Source: Bathymodiolus brooksi (lineage: Eukaryota > Mollusca > Bivalvia > Mytilida > Modiolidae). From it: a DNA stretch of 64,000 nt. The position numbers and the translations under genes are program-made. This document shows positions 12,301-25,425 of this stretch, piece by piece. The stretch covers positions 77,241,095 through 77,305,094 of the forward strand of contig OY804579.1 in assembly GCA_963680875.1 (NCBI GenBank), read 5' to 3'. Position 1 is the stretch's first letter; every line of letters starts with the position of its first letter. A model generated the notes under the pieces. It was not told where the DNA came from and did no database searches. It saw only the letters and a program-made list of their open reading frames with translations.

Positions 12301-15300
12301 ACCAAACAGTGTTAGAATTAGATTTTAGAGCTGTCAAATTTTTGTTCTTCCCTCGACGGGATTTGAACCCACACCATTGATACACTGCAGCACCATTCGC
12401 TTAGCCTTACGTCCAGCGCCCTAGACCACTAGACCACATCCACTCCCTAAAAAAAGGAGCTTCAATAATCCTAGTGTTACCTTTTCTCGTAAGGTAAATC
12501 TAGGGATAGACGTAAGACATGTGTATAAGCGTGTGTAGATGGTACATATATACTTAATATTATAATTTGACAGCAATCTAACTCAGCAATTTTTAATATA
12601 TTGTATAGGATAATGAAGAATTCATTATACAGTCACAGGAAATAAAGTATATTATACAAACGTCTAGAAACAAGTGACAACCATACAATATATCTGTCCC
12701 ACTGGATCTGAAAGTTACTAAGGATACTAGGTTAATACTAAATATTATATACGTCTGAAAATTAAACCAAACAGTGTTAGAATTAGATTTTAGAGCTGTC
12801 AAATTTTTGTTCTTCCCTCGACGGGATTTGAACCCACACCATTGATACACTGCAGCACCATTCGCTTAGCCTTACGTCCAGCGCCCTAGACCACTAGACC
12901 ACACCCACTCCCTACAAAAAGGAGCTTCAATAATCCTAGTGTTACCTTTTCTCGTAAGGTAAATCTAGGGATAGACGTAAGACATGTGTATAAGCGTGTG
13001 TAGATGGTACATATATACTTAATATTATAATTTGACAGCAATCTAACTCAGCAATTTTTTAATATATTGTATAGGATAATGAAGAATTCATTATACAGTC
13101 ACAGGAAATAAAGTATATTATACAAACGTCTAGAAACAAGTGACAACCATACAATATATCTGTCCCACTGGATCTGAAAGTTACTAAGGATACTAGGTTA
13201 ATACTAAATATTATATACGTCTGATAATTAAACCAAACAGTGTTAGAATTAGATTTTAGAGCTGTCAAATTTTTGTTCTTCCCTCGACGGGATTTGAACC
13301 CACACCATTGATACACTGCAGCACCATTCGCTTAGCCTTACGTCCAGCGCCCTAGACCACTAGACCACATCCACTCCCTAAAAAAAGGAGCTTCAATAAT
13401 CCTAGTGTTACCTTTTCTCGTAAGGTAAATCTAGGGATAGACGTAAGACATGTGTATAAGCGTGTGTAGATGGTACATATATACTTAATATTATAATTTG
13501 ACAGCAATCTAACTCAGCAATTTTTAATATATTGTATAGGATAATGAAGAATTCATTATACAGTCACAGGAAATAAAGTATATTATACAAACGTCTAGAA
13601 ACAAGTGACAACCATACAATATATCTGTCCCACTGGATCTGAAAGTTACTAAGGATACTAGGTTAATACTAGATATTATATACGTCTGAAAATTAAACCA
13701 AACAGTGTTAGAATTAGATTTTAGAGCTGTCAAATTTTTGTTCTTCCCTCGACGGGATTTGAACCCACACCATTGATACACTGCAGCACCATTCGCTTAG
13801 CCTTACGTCCAGCGCCCTAGACCACTAGACCACATCCACTCCCTAAAAAAAGGAGCTTCAATAATCCTAGTGTTACCTTTTCTCGTAAGGTAAATCTAGG
13901 GATAGACGTAAGACATGTGTATAAGCGTGTGTAGATGGTACATATATACTTAATATTATAATTTGACAGCAATCTAACTCAGCAATTTTTAATATATTGT
14001 ATAGGATAATGAAGAATTCATTATACAGTCACAGGAAATAAAGTATATTATACAAACGTCTAGAAACAAGTGACAACCATACAATATATCTGTCCCACTG
14101 GATCTGAAAGTTACTAAGGATACTAGGTTAATACTAAATATTATATACGTCTGAAAATTAAACCAAACAGTGTTAGAATTAGATTTTAGAGCTGTCAAAT
14201 TTTTGTTCTTCCCTCGACGGGATTTGAACCCACACCATTGATACACTGCAGCACCATTCGCTTAGCCTTACGTCCAGCGCCCTAGACCACTAGACCACAC
14301 CCACTCCCTACAAAAAGGAGCTTCAATAATCCTAGTGTTACCTTTTCTCGTAAGGTAAATCTAGGGATAGACGTAAGACATGTGTATAAGCGTGTGTAGA
14401 TGGTACATATATACTTAATATTATAATTTGACAGCAATCTAACTCAGCAATTTTTTAATATATTGTATAGGATAATGAAGAATTCATTATACAGTCACAG
14501 GAAATAAAGTATATTATACAAACGTCTAGAAACAAGTGACAACCATACAATATATCTGTCCCACTGGATCTGAAAGTTACTAAGGATACTAGGTTAATAC
14601 TAAATATTATATACGTCTGATAATTAAACCAAACAGTGTTAGAATTAGATTTTAGAGCTGTCAAATTTTTGTTCTTCCCTCGACGGGATTTGAACCCACA
14701 CCATTGATACACTGCAGCACCATTCGCTTAGCCTTACGTCCAGCGCCCTAGACCACTAGACCACATCCACTCCCTAAAAAAAGGAGCTTCAATAATCCTA
14801 GTGTTACCTTTTCTCGTAAGGTAAATCTAGGGATAGACGTAAGACATGTGTATAAGCGTGTGTAGATGGTACATATATACTTAATATTATAATTTGACAG
14901 CAATCTAACTCAGCAATTTTTAATATATTGTATAGGATAATGAAGAATTCATTATACAGTCACAGGAAATAAAGTATATTATACAAACGTCTAGAAACAA
15001 GTGACAACCATACAATATATCTGTCCCACTGGATCTGAAAGTTACTAAGGATACTAGGTTAATACTAGATATTATATACGTCTGAAAATTAAACCAAACA
15101 GTGTTAGAATTAGATTTTAGAGCTGTCAAATTTTTGTTCTTCCCTCGACGGGATTTGAACCCACACCATTGATACACTGCAGCACCATTCGCTTAGCCTT
15201 ACGTCCAGCGCCCTAGACCACTAGACCACATCCACTCCCTAAAAAAAGGAGCTTCAATAATCCTAGTGTTACCTTTTCTCGTAAGGTAAATCTAGGGATA

Positions 15301-18300
15301 GACGTAAGACATGTGTATAAGCGTGTGTAGATGGTACATATATACTTAATATTATAATTTGACAGCAATCTAACTCAGCAATTTTTAATATATTGTATAG
15401 GATAATGAAGAATTCATTATACAGTCACAGGAAATAAAGTATATTATACAAACGTCTAGAAACAAGTGACAACCATACAATATATCTGTCCCACTGGATC
15501 TGAAAGTTACTAAGGATACTAGGTTAATACTAAATATTATATACGTCTGAAAATTAAACCAAACAGTGTTAGAATTAGATTTTAGAGCTGTCAAATTTTT
15601 GTTCTTCCCTCGACGGGATTTGAACCCACACCATTGATACACTGCAGCACCATTCGCTTAGCCTTACGTCCAGCGCCCTAGACCACTAGACCACACCCAC
15701 TCCCTACAAAAAGGAGCTTCAATAATCCTAGTGTTACCTTTTCTCGTAAGGTAAATCTAGGGATAGACGTAAGACATGTGTATAAGCGTGTGTAGATGGT
15801 ACATATATACTTAATATTATAATTTGACAGCAATCTAACTCAGCAATTTTTTAATATATTGTATAGGATAATGAAGAATTCATTATACAGTCACAGGAAA
15901 TAAAGTATATTATACAAACGTCTAGAAACAAGTGACAACCATACAATATATCTGTCCCACTGGATCTGAAAGTTACTAAGGATACTAGGTTAATACTAAA
16001 TATTATATACGTCTGATAATTAAACCAAACAGTGTTAGAATTAGATTTTAGAGCTGTCAAATTTTTGTTCTTCCCTCGACGGGATTTGAACCCACACCAT
16101 TGATACACTGCAGCACCATTCGCTTAGCCTTACGTCCAGCGCCCTAGACCACTAGACCACATCCACTCCCTAAAAAAAGGAGCTTCAATAATCCTAGTGT
16201 TACCTTTTCTCGTAAGGTAAATCTAGGGATAGACGTAAGACATGTGTATAAGCGTGTGTAGATGGTACATATATACTTAATATTATAATTTGACAGCAAT
16301 CTAACTCAGCAATTTTTAATATATTGTATAGGATAATGAAGAATTCATTATACAGTCACAGGAAATAAAGTATATTATACAAACGTCTAGAAACAAGTGA
16401 CAACCATACAATATATCTGTCCCACTGGATCTGAAAGTTACTAAGGATACTAGGTTAATACTAGATATTATATACGTCTGAAAATTAAACCAAACAGTGT
16501 TAGAATTAGATTTTAGAGCTGTCAAATTTTTGTTCTTCCCTCGACGGGATTTGAACCCACACCATTGATACACTGCAGCACCATTCGCTTAGCCTTACGT
16601 CCAGCGCCCTAGACCACTAGACCACATCCACTCCCTAAAAAAAGGAGCTTCAATAATCCTAGTGTTACCTTTTCTCGTAAGGTAAATCTAGGGATAGACG
16701 TAAGACATGTGTATAAGCGTGTGTAGATGGTACATATATACTTAATATTATAATTTGACAGCAATCTAACTCAGCAATTTTTAATATATTGTATAGGATA
16801 ATGAAGAATTCATTATACAGTCACAGGAAATAAAGTATATTATACAAACGTCTAGAAACAAGTGACAACCATACAATATATCTGTCCCACTGGATCTGAA
16901 AGTTACTAAGGATACTAGGTTAATACTAAATATTATATACGTCTGAAAATTAAACCAAACAGTGTTAGAATTAGATTTTAGAGCTGTCAAATTTTTGTTC
17001 TTCCCTCGACGGGATTTGAACCCACACCATTGATACACTGCAGCACCATTCGCTTAGCCTTACGTCCAGCGCCCTAGACCACTAGACCACACCCACTCCC
17101 TACAAAAAGGAGCTTCAATAATCCTAGTGTTACCTTTTCTCGTAAGGTAAATCTAGGGATAGACGTAAGACATGTGTATAAGCGTGTGTAGATGGTACAT
17201 ATATACTTAATATTATAATTTGACAGCAATCTAACTCAGCAATTTTTTAATATATTGTATAGGATAATGAAGAATTCATTATACAGTCACAGGAAATAAA
17301 GTATATTATACAAACGTCTAGAAACAAGTGACAACCATACAATATATCTGTCCCACTGGATCTGAAAGTTACTAAGGATACTAGGTTAATACTAAATATT
17401 ATATACGTCTGATAATTAAACCAAACAGTGTTAGAATTAGATTTTAGAGCTGTCAAATTTTTGTTCTTCCCTCGACGGGATTTGAACCCACACCATTGAT
17501 ACACTGCAGCACCATTCGCTTAGCCTTACGTCCAGCGCCCTAGACCACTAGACCACATCCACTCCCTAAAAAAAGGAGCTTCAATAATCCTAGTGTTACC
17601 TTTTCTCGTAAGGTAAATCTAGGGATAGACGTAAGACATGTGTATAAGCGTGTGTAGATGGTACATATATACTTAATATTATAATTTGACAGCAATCTAA
17701 CTCAGCAATTTTTAATATATTGTATAGGATAATGAAGAATTCATTATACAGTCACAGGAAATAAAGTATATTATACAAACGTCTAGAAACAAGTGACAAC
17801 CATACAATATATCTGTCCCACTGGATCTGAAAGTTACTAAGGATACTAGGTTAATACTAGATATTATATACGTCTGAAAATTAAACCAAACAGTGTTAGA
17901 ATTAGATTTTAGAGCTGTCAAATTTTTGTTCTTCCCTCGACGGGATTTGAACCCACACCATTGATACACTGCAGCACCATTCGCTTAGCCTTACGTCCAG
18001 CGCCCTAGACCACTAGACCACATCCACTCCCTAAAAAAAGGAGCTTCAATAATCCTAGTGTTACCTTTTCTCGTAAGGTAAATCTAGGGATAGACGTAAG
18101 ACATGTGTATAAGCGTGTGTAGATGGTACATATATACTTAATATTATAATTTGACAGCAATCTAACTCAGCAATTTTTAATATATTGTATAGGATAATGA
18201 AGAATTCATTATACAGTCACAGGAAATAAAGTATATTATACAAACGTCTAGAAACAAGTGACAACCATACAATATATCTGTCCCACTGGATCTGAAAGTT

Positions 18301-20503
18301 ACTAAGGATACTAGGTTAATACTAAATATTATATACGTCTGAAAATTAAACCAAACAGTGTTAGAATTAGATTTTAGAGCTGTCAAATTTTTGTTCTTCC
18401 CTCGACGGGATTTGAACCCACACCATTGATACACTGCAGCACCATTCGCTTAGCCTTACGTCCAGCGCCCTAGACCACTAGACCACACCCACTCCCTACA
18501 AAAAGGAGCTTCAATAATCCTAGTGTTACCTTTTCTCGTAAGGTAAATCTAGGGATAGACGTAAGACATGTGTATAAGCGTGTGTAGATGGTACATATAT
18601 ACTTAATATTATAATTTGACAGCAATCTAACTCAGCAATTTTTTAATATATTGTATAGGATAATGAAGAATTCATTATACAGTCACAGGAAATAAAGTAT
18701 ATTATACAAACGTCTAGAAACAAGTGACAACCATACAATATATCTGTCCCACTGGATCTGAAAGTTACTAAGGATACTAGGTTAATACTAAATATTATAT
18801 ACGTCTGATAATTAAACCAAACAGTGTTAGAATTAGATTTTAGAGCTGTCAAATTTTTGTTCTTCCCTCGACGGGATTTGAACCCACACCATTGATACAC
18901 TGCAGCACCATTCGCTTAGCCTTACGTCCAGCGCCCTAGACCACTAGACCACATCCACTCCCTAAAAAAAGGAGCTTCAATAATCCTAGTGTTACCTTTC
19001 TTCGTAAGGTAAATCTAGGGATAGACGTAAGACATGTGTATAAGCGTGTGTAGATGGTACATATATACTTAATATTATAATTTGACAGCAATCTAACTCA
19101 GCAATTTTTAATATATTGTATAGGATAATGAAGAATTCATTATACAGTCACAGGAAATAAAGTATATTATACAAACGTCTAGAAACAAGTGACAACCATA
19201 CAATATATCTGTCCCACTGGATCTGAAAGTTACTAAGGATACTAGGTTAATACTAAATATTATATACGTCTGAAAATTAAACCAAACAGTGTTAGAATTA
19301 GATTTTAGAGCTGTCAAATTTTTGTTCTTCCCTCGACGGGATTTGAACCCACACCATTGATACACTGCAGCACCATTCGCTTAGCCTTACGTCCAGCGCC
19401 CTAGACCACTAGACCACATCCACTCCCTAAAAAAAGGAGCTTCAATAATCCTAGTGTTACCTTTTCTCGTAAGGTAAATCTAGGGATAGACGTAAGACAT
19501 GTGTATAAGCGTGTGTAGATGGTACATATATACTTAATATTATAATTTGACAGCAATCTAACTCAGCAATTTTTAATATATTGTATAGGATAATGAAGAA
19601 TTCATTATACAGTCACAGGAAATAAAGTATATTATACAAACGTCTAGAAACAAGTGACAACCATACAATATATCTGTCCCACTGGATCTGAAAGTTACTA
19701 AGGATACTAGGTTAATACTAAATATTATATACGTCTGAAAATTAAACCAAACAGTGTTAGAATTAGATTTTAGAGCTGTCAAATTTTTGTTCTTCCCTCG
19801 ACGGGATTTGAACCCACACCATTGATACACTGCAGCACCATTCGCTTAGCCTTACGTCCAGCGCCCTAGACCACTAGACCACACCCACTCCCTACAAAAA
19901 GGAGCTTCAATAATCCTAGTGTTACCTTTTCTCGTAAGGTAAATCTAGGGATAGACGTAAGACATGTGTATAAGCGTGTGTAGATGGTACATATATACTT
20001 AATATTATAATTTGACAGCAATCTAACTCAGCAATTTTTTAATATATTGTATAGGATAATGAAGAATTCATTATACAGTCACAGGAAATAAAGTATATTA
20101 TACAAACGTCTAGAAACAAGTGACAACCATACAATATATCTGTCCCACTGGATCTGAAAGTTACTAAGGATACTAGGTTAATACTAAATATTATATACGT
20201 CTGATAATTAAACCAAACAGTGTTAGAATTAGATTTTAGAGCTGTCAAATTTTTGTTCTTCCCTCGACGGGATTTGAACCCACACCATTGATACACTGCA
20301 GCACCATTCGCTTAGCCTTACGTCCAGCGCCCTAGACCACTAGACCACATCCACTCCCTAAAAAAAGGAGCTTCAATAATCCTAGTGTTACCTTTCTTCG
20401 TAAGGTAAATCTAGGGATAGACGTAAGACATGTGTATAAGCGTGTGTAGATGGTACATATATACTTAATATTATAATTTGACAGCAATCTAACTCAGCAA
20501 TTT
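9336..20503. repeat. Higher-order repeat: eight 1,396 bp trimers
   Basis: Three monomer types alternate in fixed order. Type S has ACTAGATATT. Type F has ACTAAATATT and is followed by the linker variant CACCCACTCCCTACAAAAAG. Type Y has GTCTGATAATTA and a six-T run (TTTTTTAATA). Type F recurs at 9801, 11197, 12593, 13989, 15385, 16781, 18177 and 19573; type Y at 10267, 11663, 13059, 14455, 15851, 17247, 18643 and 20039; every step is 1,396 bp. In the last trimer (from 19108) the S position carries the F-type sequence, as if converted. Confidence 0.93.
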
Positions 20504-22347
20504 TTAATATATTGTATAGGATAATGAAGAATTCATTATACAGTCACAGGAAATAAAGTATATTATACAAACGTCTAGAAACAAGTGACAACCATACAAT
20601 ATATCTGTCCCACTGGATCTGAAAGTTACTAAGGATACTAGGTTAATACTAAATATTATATACGTCTGAAAATTAAACCAAACAGTGTTAGAATTAGATT
20701 TTAGAGCTGTCAAATTTTTGTTCTTCCCTCGGCGGGATTTGAACCCACACCATTGATACACTGCAGCACCATTCGCTTAGCCTTACGTCCAGCGCCCTAG
20801 ACCACATCCACTCCCTACAAAAAGGAGCTTCAATAATCCTAGTGTTACCTTTTCTCGTAAGGTAAATCTAGGGATAGACGTAAGACATGTGTATAAGCGT
20901 GTGTAGATGGTACATATATACTTAATATTATAATTTGACAGCAATCTAACTCAGCAATTTTTAATATATTGTATAGGATAATGAAGAATTCATTATACAG
21001 TCACAGGAAATAAAGTATATTATACAAACGTCTAGAAACAAGTGACAACCATACAATATATCTGTCCCACTGGATCTGAAAGTTACTAAGGATACTAGGT
21101 TAATACTAAATATTATATACGTCTGAAAATTAAACCATACAGTGTTAGAATTAGATTTTAGAGCTGTCAAATTTTTGTTCTTCCCTCGACGGGATTTGAA
21201 CCCACACCATTGATACACTGCAGCACCATTCGCTTAGCCTTACGTCCAGCGCCCTAGACCACTAGACCACATCCACTCCCTACAAAAAGGAGCTTCAATA
21301 ATCCTAGTGTTACCTTTTCTCGTAAGGTAAATCTAGGGATAGACGTAAGACATGTGTATAAGCGTGTGTAGATGGTACATATATACTTAATATTATAATT
21401 TGACAGCAATCTAACTCAGCAATTTTTAATATATTGTATAGGATAATGAAGAATTCATTATACAGTCACAGGAAATAAAGTATATTATACAAACGTCTAG
21501 AAACAAGTGACAACCATACAATATATCTGTCCCACTGGATCTGAAAGTTACTAAGGATACTAGGTTAATACTAAATATTATATACGTCTGAAAATTAAAC
21601 CAAACAGTGTTAGAATTAGATTTTAGAGCTGTCAAATTTTTGTTCTTCCCTCGGCGGGATTTGAACCCACACCATTGATACACTGCAGCACCATTCGCTT
21701 AGCCTTACGTCCAGCGCCCTAGACCACATCCACTCCCTACAAAAAGGAGCTTCAATAATCCTAGTGTTACCTTTTCTCGTAAGGTAAATCTAGGGATAGA
21801 CGTAAGACATGTGTATAAGCGTGTGTAGATGGTACATATATACTTAATATTATAATTTGACAGCAATCTAACTCAGCAATTTTTAATATATTGTATAGGA
21901 TAATGAAGAATTCATTATACAGTCACAGGAAATAAAGTATATTATACAAACGTCTAGAAACAAGTGACAACCATACAATATATCTGTCCCACTGGATCTG
22001 AAAGTTACTAAGGATACTAGGTTAATACTAAATATTATATACGTCTGAAAATTAAACCAAACAGTGTTAGAATTAGATTTTAGAGCTGTCAAATTTTTGT
22101 TCTTCCCTCGACGGGATTTGAACCCACACCATTGATACACTGCAGCACCATTCGCTTAGCCTTACGTCCAGCGCCCTAGACCACTAGACCACATCCACTC
22201 CCTAAAAAAAGGAGCTTCAATAATCCTAGTGTTACCTTTTCTCGTAAGGTAAATCAAGGGATAGACGTAAGACATGTGTATAAGCGTGTGTAGATGGTAC
22301 ATATATACTTAATATTATAATTTGACAGCAATCTAACTCAGCAATTT
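20504..22347. repeat. Second higher-order repeat: two 922 bp dimers
   Basis: After the trimers, the period changes to 465 + 457 bp. The units at 20504 and 21426 share CTCGGCGGG instead of CTCGACGGG, and an 8 bp deletion in the A-box region (AGACCACATCC in place of AGACCACTAGACCACATCC). The alternating units at 20961 and 21883 lack both. The markers therefore repeat exactly every 922 bp. The deletion removes part of the A box, so these two units should have the weakest Pol III promoters. Confidence 0.88.
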
Positions 22348-23533
22348 TTAATATATTGTATAGGATAATGAAGAATTCATTATACAGTCACAGGAAATAA
22401 AGTATATTATACAAACGTCTAGAAACAAGTGACAACCATACAATATATCTGTCCCACTGGATCTGAAAGTTACTAAGGATACTAGGTTAATACTAAATAT
22501 TATATACGTCTGAAAATTAAACCAAACAGTGTTAGAATTAGATTTTAGAGCTGTCAAATTTTTGTTCTTCCCTCGACGGGATTTGAACCCACACCATTGA
22601 TACACTGCAGCACCATTCGCTTAGCCTTACGTCCAGCGCCCTAGACCACTAGACCACATCCACTCCCTACAAAAAGGAGCTTCAATAATCCTAGTGTTAC
22701 CTTTTCTCGTAAGGTAAATCTAGGGATAGACGTAAGACATGTGTATAAGCGTGTGTAGATGGTACATATATACTTAATATTATAATTTGACAGCAATCTA
22801 ACTCAGCAATTTTTAATATATTGTATAGGATAATGAAGAATTCATTATACAGTCACAGGAAATAAAGTATATTATACAAACGTCTAGAAACAAGTGACAA
22901 CCATACAATATATCTGTCCCACTGGATCTGAAAGTTACTAAGGATACTAGGTTAATACTAAATATTATATACGTCTGAAAATTAAACCAAACAGTGTTAG
23001 AATTAGATTTTAGAGCTGTCAAATTTTTGTTCTTCCCTCGACGGGATTTGAACCCACACCATTGATACACTGCAGCACCATTAGCTTAGCCTTACGTCCA
23101 GCGCCCTAGACCACTAGACCACATCCACTCCCTAAAAAAGGAGCTTTAATAATCCTAGTGTTACCTTTTCTCGTAAGGTAAATCTAGGGATAGACGTAAG
23201 ACATGTGTATAAGCGTGTGTAGATGGTACATATATACTTAATATTATAATTTGACAGCAATCTAACTCAGCAATTTTTAATATATTGTATAGGATAATGA
23301 AGAATTCATTATACAGTCACAGGAAATAAAGTATATTATACAAACGTTTAGAAACAAGTGACAACCATACAATATATCTGTCCCACTGGATCTGAAAGTT
23401 ACTAAGGATACTAGGTTAATACTAAATATTATATACGTCTGAAAATTAAACCAAACAGTGTTAGAATTAGATTTTAGAGCTGTCAAATTTTTGTTCTTCC
23501 CTCGACGGGATTTGAACCCACACCATTGATACA
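22348..23533. repeat. Right edge monomers of the satellite
   Basis: Monomers without higher-order order and with private changes (for example ATTAGCTTAG at about 23081, GAGCTTTAATAATC at about 23143, AAACGTTTAG at about 23344). The last monomer is cut within the tRNA-like unit, right after the B box. Higher divergence at an array edge is the usual satellite pattern. Confidence 0.8.
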
Positions 23534-23548
23534 TATATATATATATAA

Positions 23549-24114
23549 GTCTAGAAGATTGTGCAACGATACCGATAAAAATGTTACAAAGAATATATTG
23601 ACAACATTTTCTGGTCACAAATCTCGGTTAATAAAAAAAAATTCCAAATTACGGAAATTAATATTTGCCATTTTTGAGAATTTCACAAATCAATATGAGC
23701 CATAAATCGAGGGTCACACGAGAATAAACCAAATACCCCAATCACAGATCATGAACAAAAATGGTGAAAGAGAGAAAAAATAATGTATGCGTGGCAGTGA
23801 AAAGGGGAGTGAGGGTTAGATGAAATTGCAATGTTTTTAACCTTGCCATAGAAAATGTGTTAAAAGGCTTACCTGACAAAATCCGAGATCAGTTGTCCAG
23901 ATATCATACACAAATTGACAAAACAAAGGCACTTCAAATGTACACATTTTTGAATCACAGGAGATGAAATAGGTGTTCCTGTATACATAAAAACGATGCA
24001 GAGCTGTTCTTCAACGTTTGACACCAGCTCACAAAGTTTTCAGAGACAGGATGACCAAGAAGTGCATGCAATTTCATGTTTCCTCTCCGAAGCAGACGAA
24101 ATGCAATACATCGG
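23549..24114. other. No gene seen
   Basis: AT-rich sequence to the right of the satellite. No open frame above about 60 codons and no recognised repeat until the hairpin at 24115. Confidence 0.5.
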
Positions 24115-24176
24115 AACTCCTCGCGTCTTTCCCCAAGTGAACTTGTTTTTTCACTTGGGGAAAGGCGCGAGGAGTT
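24115..24176. repeat. 62 bp hairpin-forming inverted repeat
   Basis: Arms of 27 bp (AACTCCTCGCG, then TTTCCCCAAGTGAA) with one mismatch and a loop of about 8 bases. It is more GC-rich than its surroundings. It could be a small foldback element; no partner copy was seen in the window. Confidence 0.85.
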
Positions 24177-24394
24177 GATGAAGCTTGTCGGTCAAGCGAA
24201 ATATCCGTCGATTTCATTATAATTATAGTCTTTTTGTAGACATATAGTTATTTTTGTTACATTTTAACATCTTTTTTTGATATCGTTGTGCTAACATTTT
24301 AGACGTTTATTTATCATTTTTGTTTGTTTGCACAGTATCGTTAACACTTGTTTCCGATCCGACATCTCGTAGATTCATACGTTGGCTACTTTTT

Positions 24395-24612
24395 CAGATA
24401 AGGTTGCCTATGACTGGGAGAATGACCTTAGTTTAAAAGTCTTTGGGAGCAAGAAAGCAGGGCCTAAATGGTTATCTCCGGGCACTCCAATAAAACTGAC
24501 TGCCACGATATAGCTGAAATATTGTTGAAAGTGGTGTTACACACCATAACCCTAACCCTAAATAGGATAGCCAAAATCAGATAAGGTTACCTAGGACTGA
24601 GAAAGATTGACC
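24395..24612 (+). mobile_element. Dispersed repeat R1 copy, partly duplicated and interrupted by a SINE tail
   Basis: Carries the R1 blocks AGATAAGGTTGCCTATGACT (24397 on) and, after an interruption, AGGATAGCCAAAATCAG and AGATAAGGTTACCTAGGACT. The first part repeats the last, so the copy is a tandem partial dimer. The R1 text GGGCCTAAA-AGGATAG is split by the SINE 3' fragment at about 24468-24552. Confidence 0.6.
24468..24559 (+). mobile_element. SINE 3' fragment nested in R1
   Basis: Holds the SINE 3' domain (CCAATAAAACTGACTGCC, then GAAATATTGTTGAAAGTGG) and a tail of CCCTAA units. CCTAAAT lies on both sides, consistent with a 7 bp target duplication, although the CCCTAA tail blurs the right boundary. 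Confidence 0.65.
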
Positions 24613-24625
24613 ATTTCGGAACGGT

Positions 24626-25084
24626 ATATTTCAATAAATATATCAAATAAACCGTGTCAGTGGCGAAACACTGAGAACTGTGCGGATGATACACTAGACA
24701 CTAATAGTCTACCAACAGAGTTGTCGATTCTGTTGGAGTAATATGGTTCTAGCTAATGGTGGTTTTATTGTTATTAATACATGTAGTCAGTCTAGCTGTG
24801 TATGAACATCTGCTGGTCTACAAAAAGGGAGTGATGTAATAATGGTGTAGGCATATGTTAGCTGTAACTGTCTTCAATATTAATAGTTGTTAGGTTGTAT
24901 TTTGTTTGACGCATAACATTTAAACACATAGCTGTAAAACTAAATCCTTTGGATGTTTATAATAATATATTTATTAGATAGCTTTATAAACATCTCGTAT
25001 TAATGGTTTTAAACCATCTGTACTCACTACTCAGTGCATTAGAAAATACTAAGTTCTAACTGAATTAAATATAATCTTTATTTG
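24626..25084. other. No gene seen
   Basis: AT-rich sequence with no frame, repeat or RNA gene recognised. Confidence 0.45.
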
Positions 25085-25425
25085 ACATGTGTTCTTACAC
25101 AATATATTTGACATGTGTTATTACACAATTTTTAACATGTGTTTCACACAATTTATGTGTTTTTATACACAATTTTGTGCAAAATTGGTTCTTTGCACAA
25201 TTTTTATTTAACATATGTTTTTTGCACAATTTATTTAACATGTGGTTTAAGACAATGTTATTTAACATGTGTTTTAACACAATTTATTTAACATGTGTTT
25301 TAACACAATTTATTTAACATGTGTTTTAACACAATTTATTTAACATGTGTTTTTACACAATTTATTTAACATGTTTTTTGACACAGTTTATTTAACATGC
25401 GTTTTTACACAATTTATAAATACAT
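25085..25425. repeat. Degenerate tandem repeat of about 26 bp with small inverted repeats
   Basis: The unit is AACATGTGTTTTAACACAAT plus TTATTT, regular at 25260-25380 and degraded to the left. Each unit contains TGTGTT-TT-AACACA, a 6 bp hairpin. Open frames on both strands here come from the repeat, not from a gene. Confidence 0.8.

Larger units (their letters stand above)
6703..23533 (-). repeat. Satellite array: about 36 monomers of 465 bp, each with a tRNA-like unit
   Basis: A 16.8 kb head-to-tail array, period 465 or 466 bp (a few units 457 bp), with near-identical monomers. On the minus strand each monomer has: an imperfect hairpin (CCTAG, TTACCTT and their complements, for example 7352-7386); a short A/T linker; a tRNA-Leu-like unit with A box TGGTCTAGTGG and B box GGGTTCAAATCCC; then about 80 bp ending in a TTTT run and TATATACGT. 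The minus-strand 85-codon frame present in every unit is a by-product: differences between copies are mainly amino-acid changing (F/S, F/Y, N/H, L/F), with no sign of protein selection. The array ends abruptly within the tRNA-like unit at 23533, joining TA repeats. Confidence 0.95.

Noticed and set aside
6703..23533. Functional tRNA-Leu gene cluster
   Set aside because: A and B boxes are good, but the acceptor stem and the 3' half of the anticodon stem do not pair, and the base before the anticodon is G, not U.
7009..23618. 36 copies of an 85-codon minus-strand open frame as a tandem gene family
   Set aside because: The frame overlaps the tRNA-like Pol III unit and exists because the satellite is nearly uniform. 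Differences between copies are mainly amino-acid changing, and no domain is recognisable.
25095..25317. Short frames on both strands with MLNK/HNLF-type repeats
   Set aside because: Artefact of the 26 bp tandem repeat.
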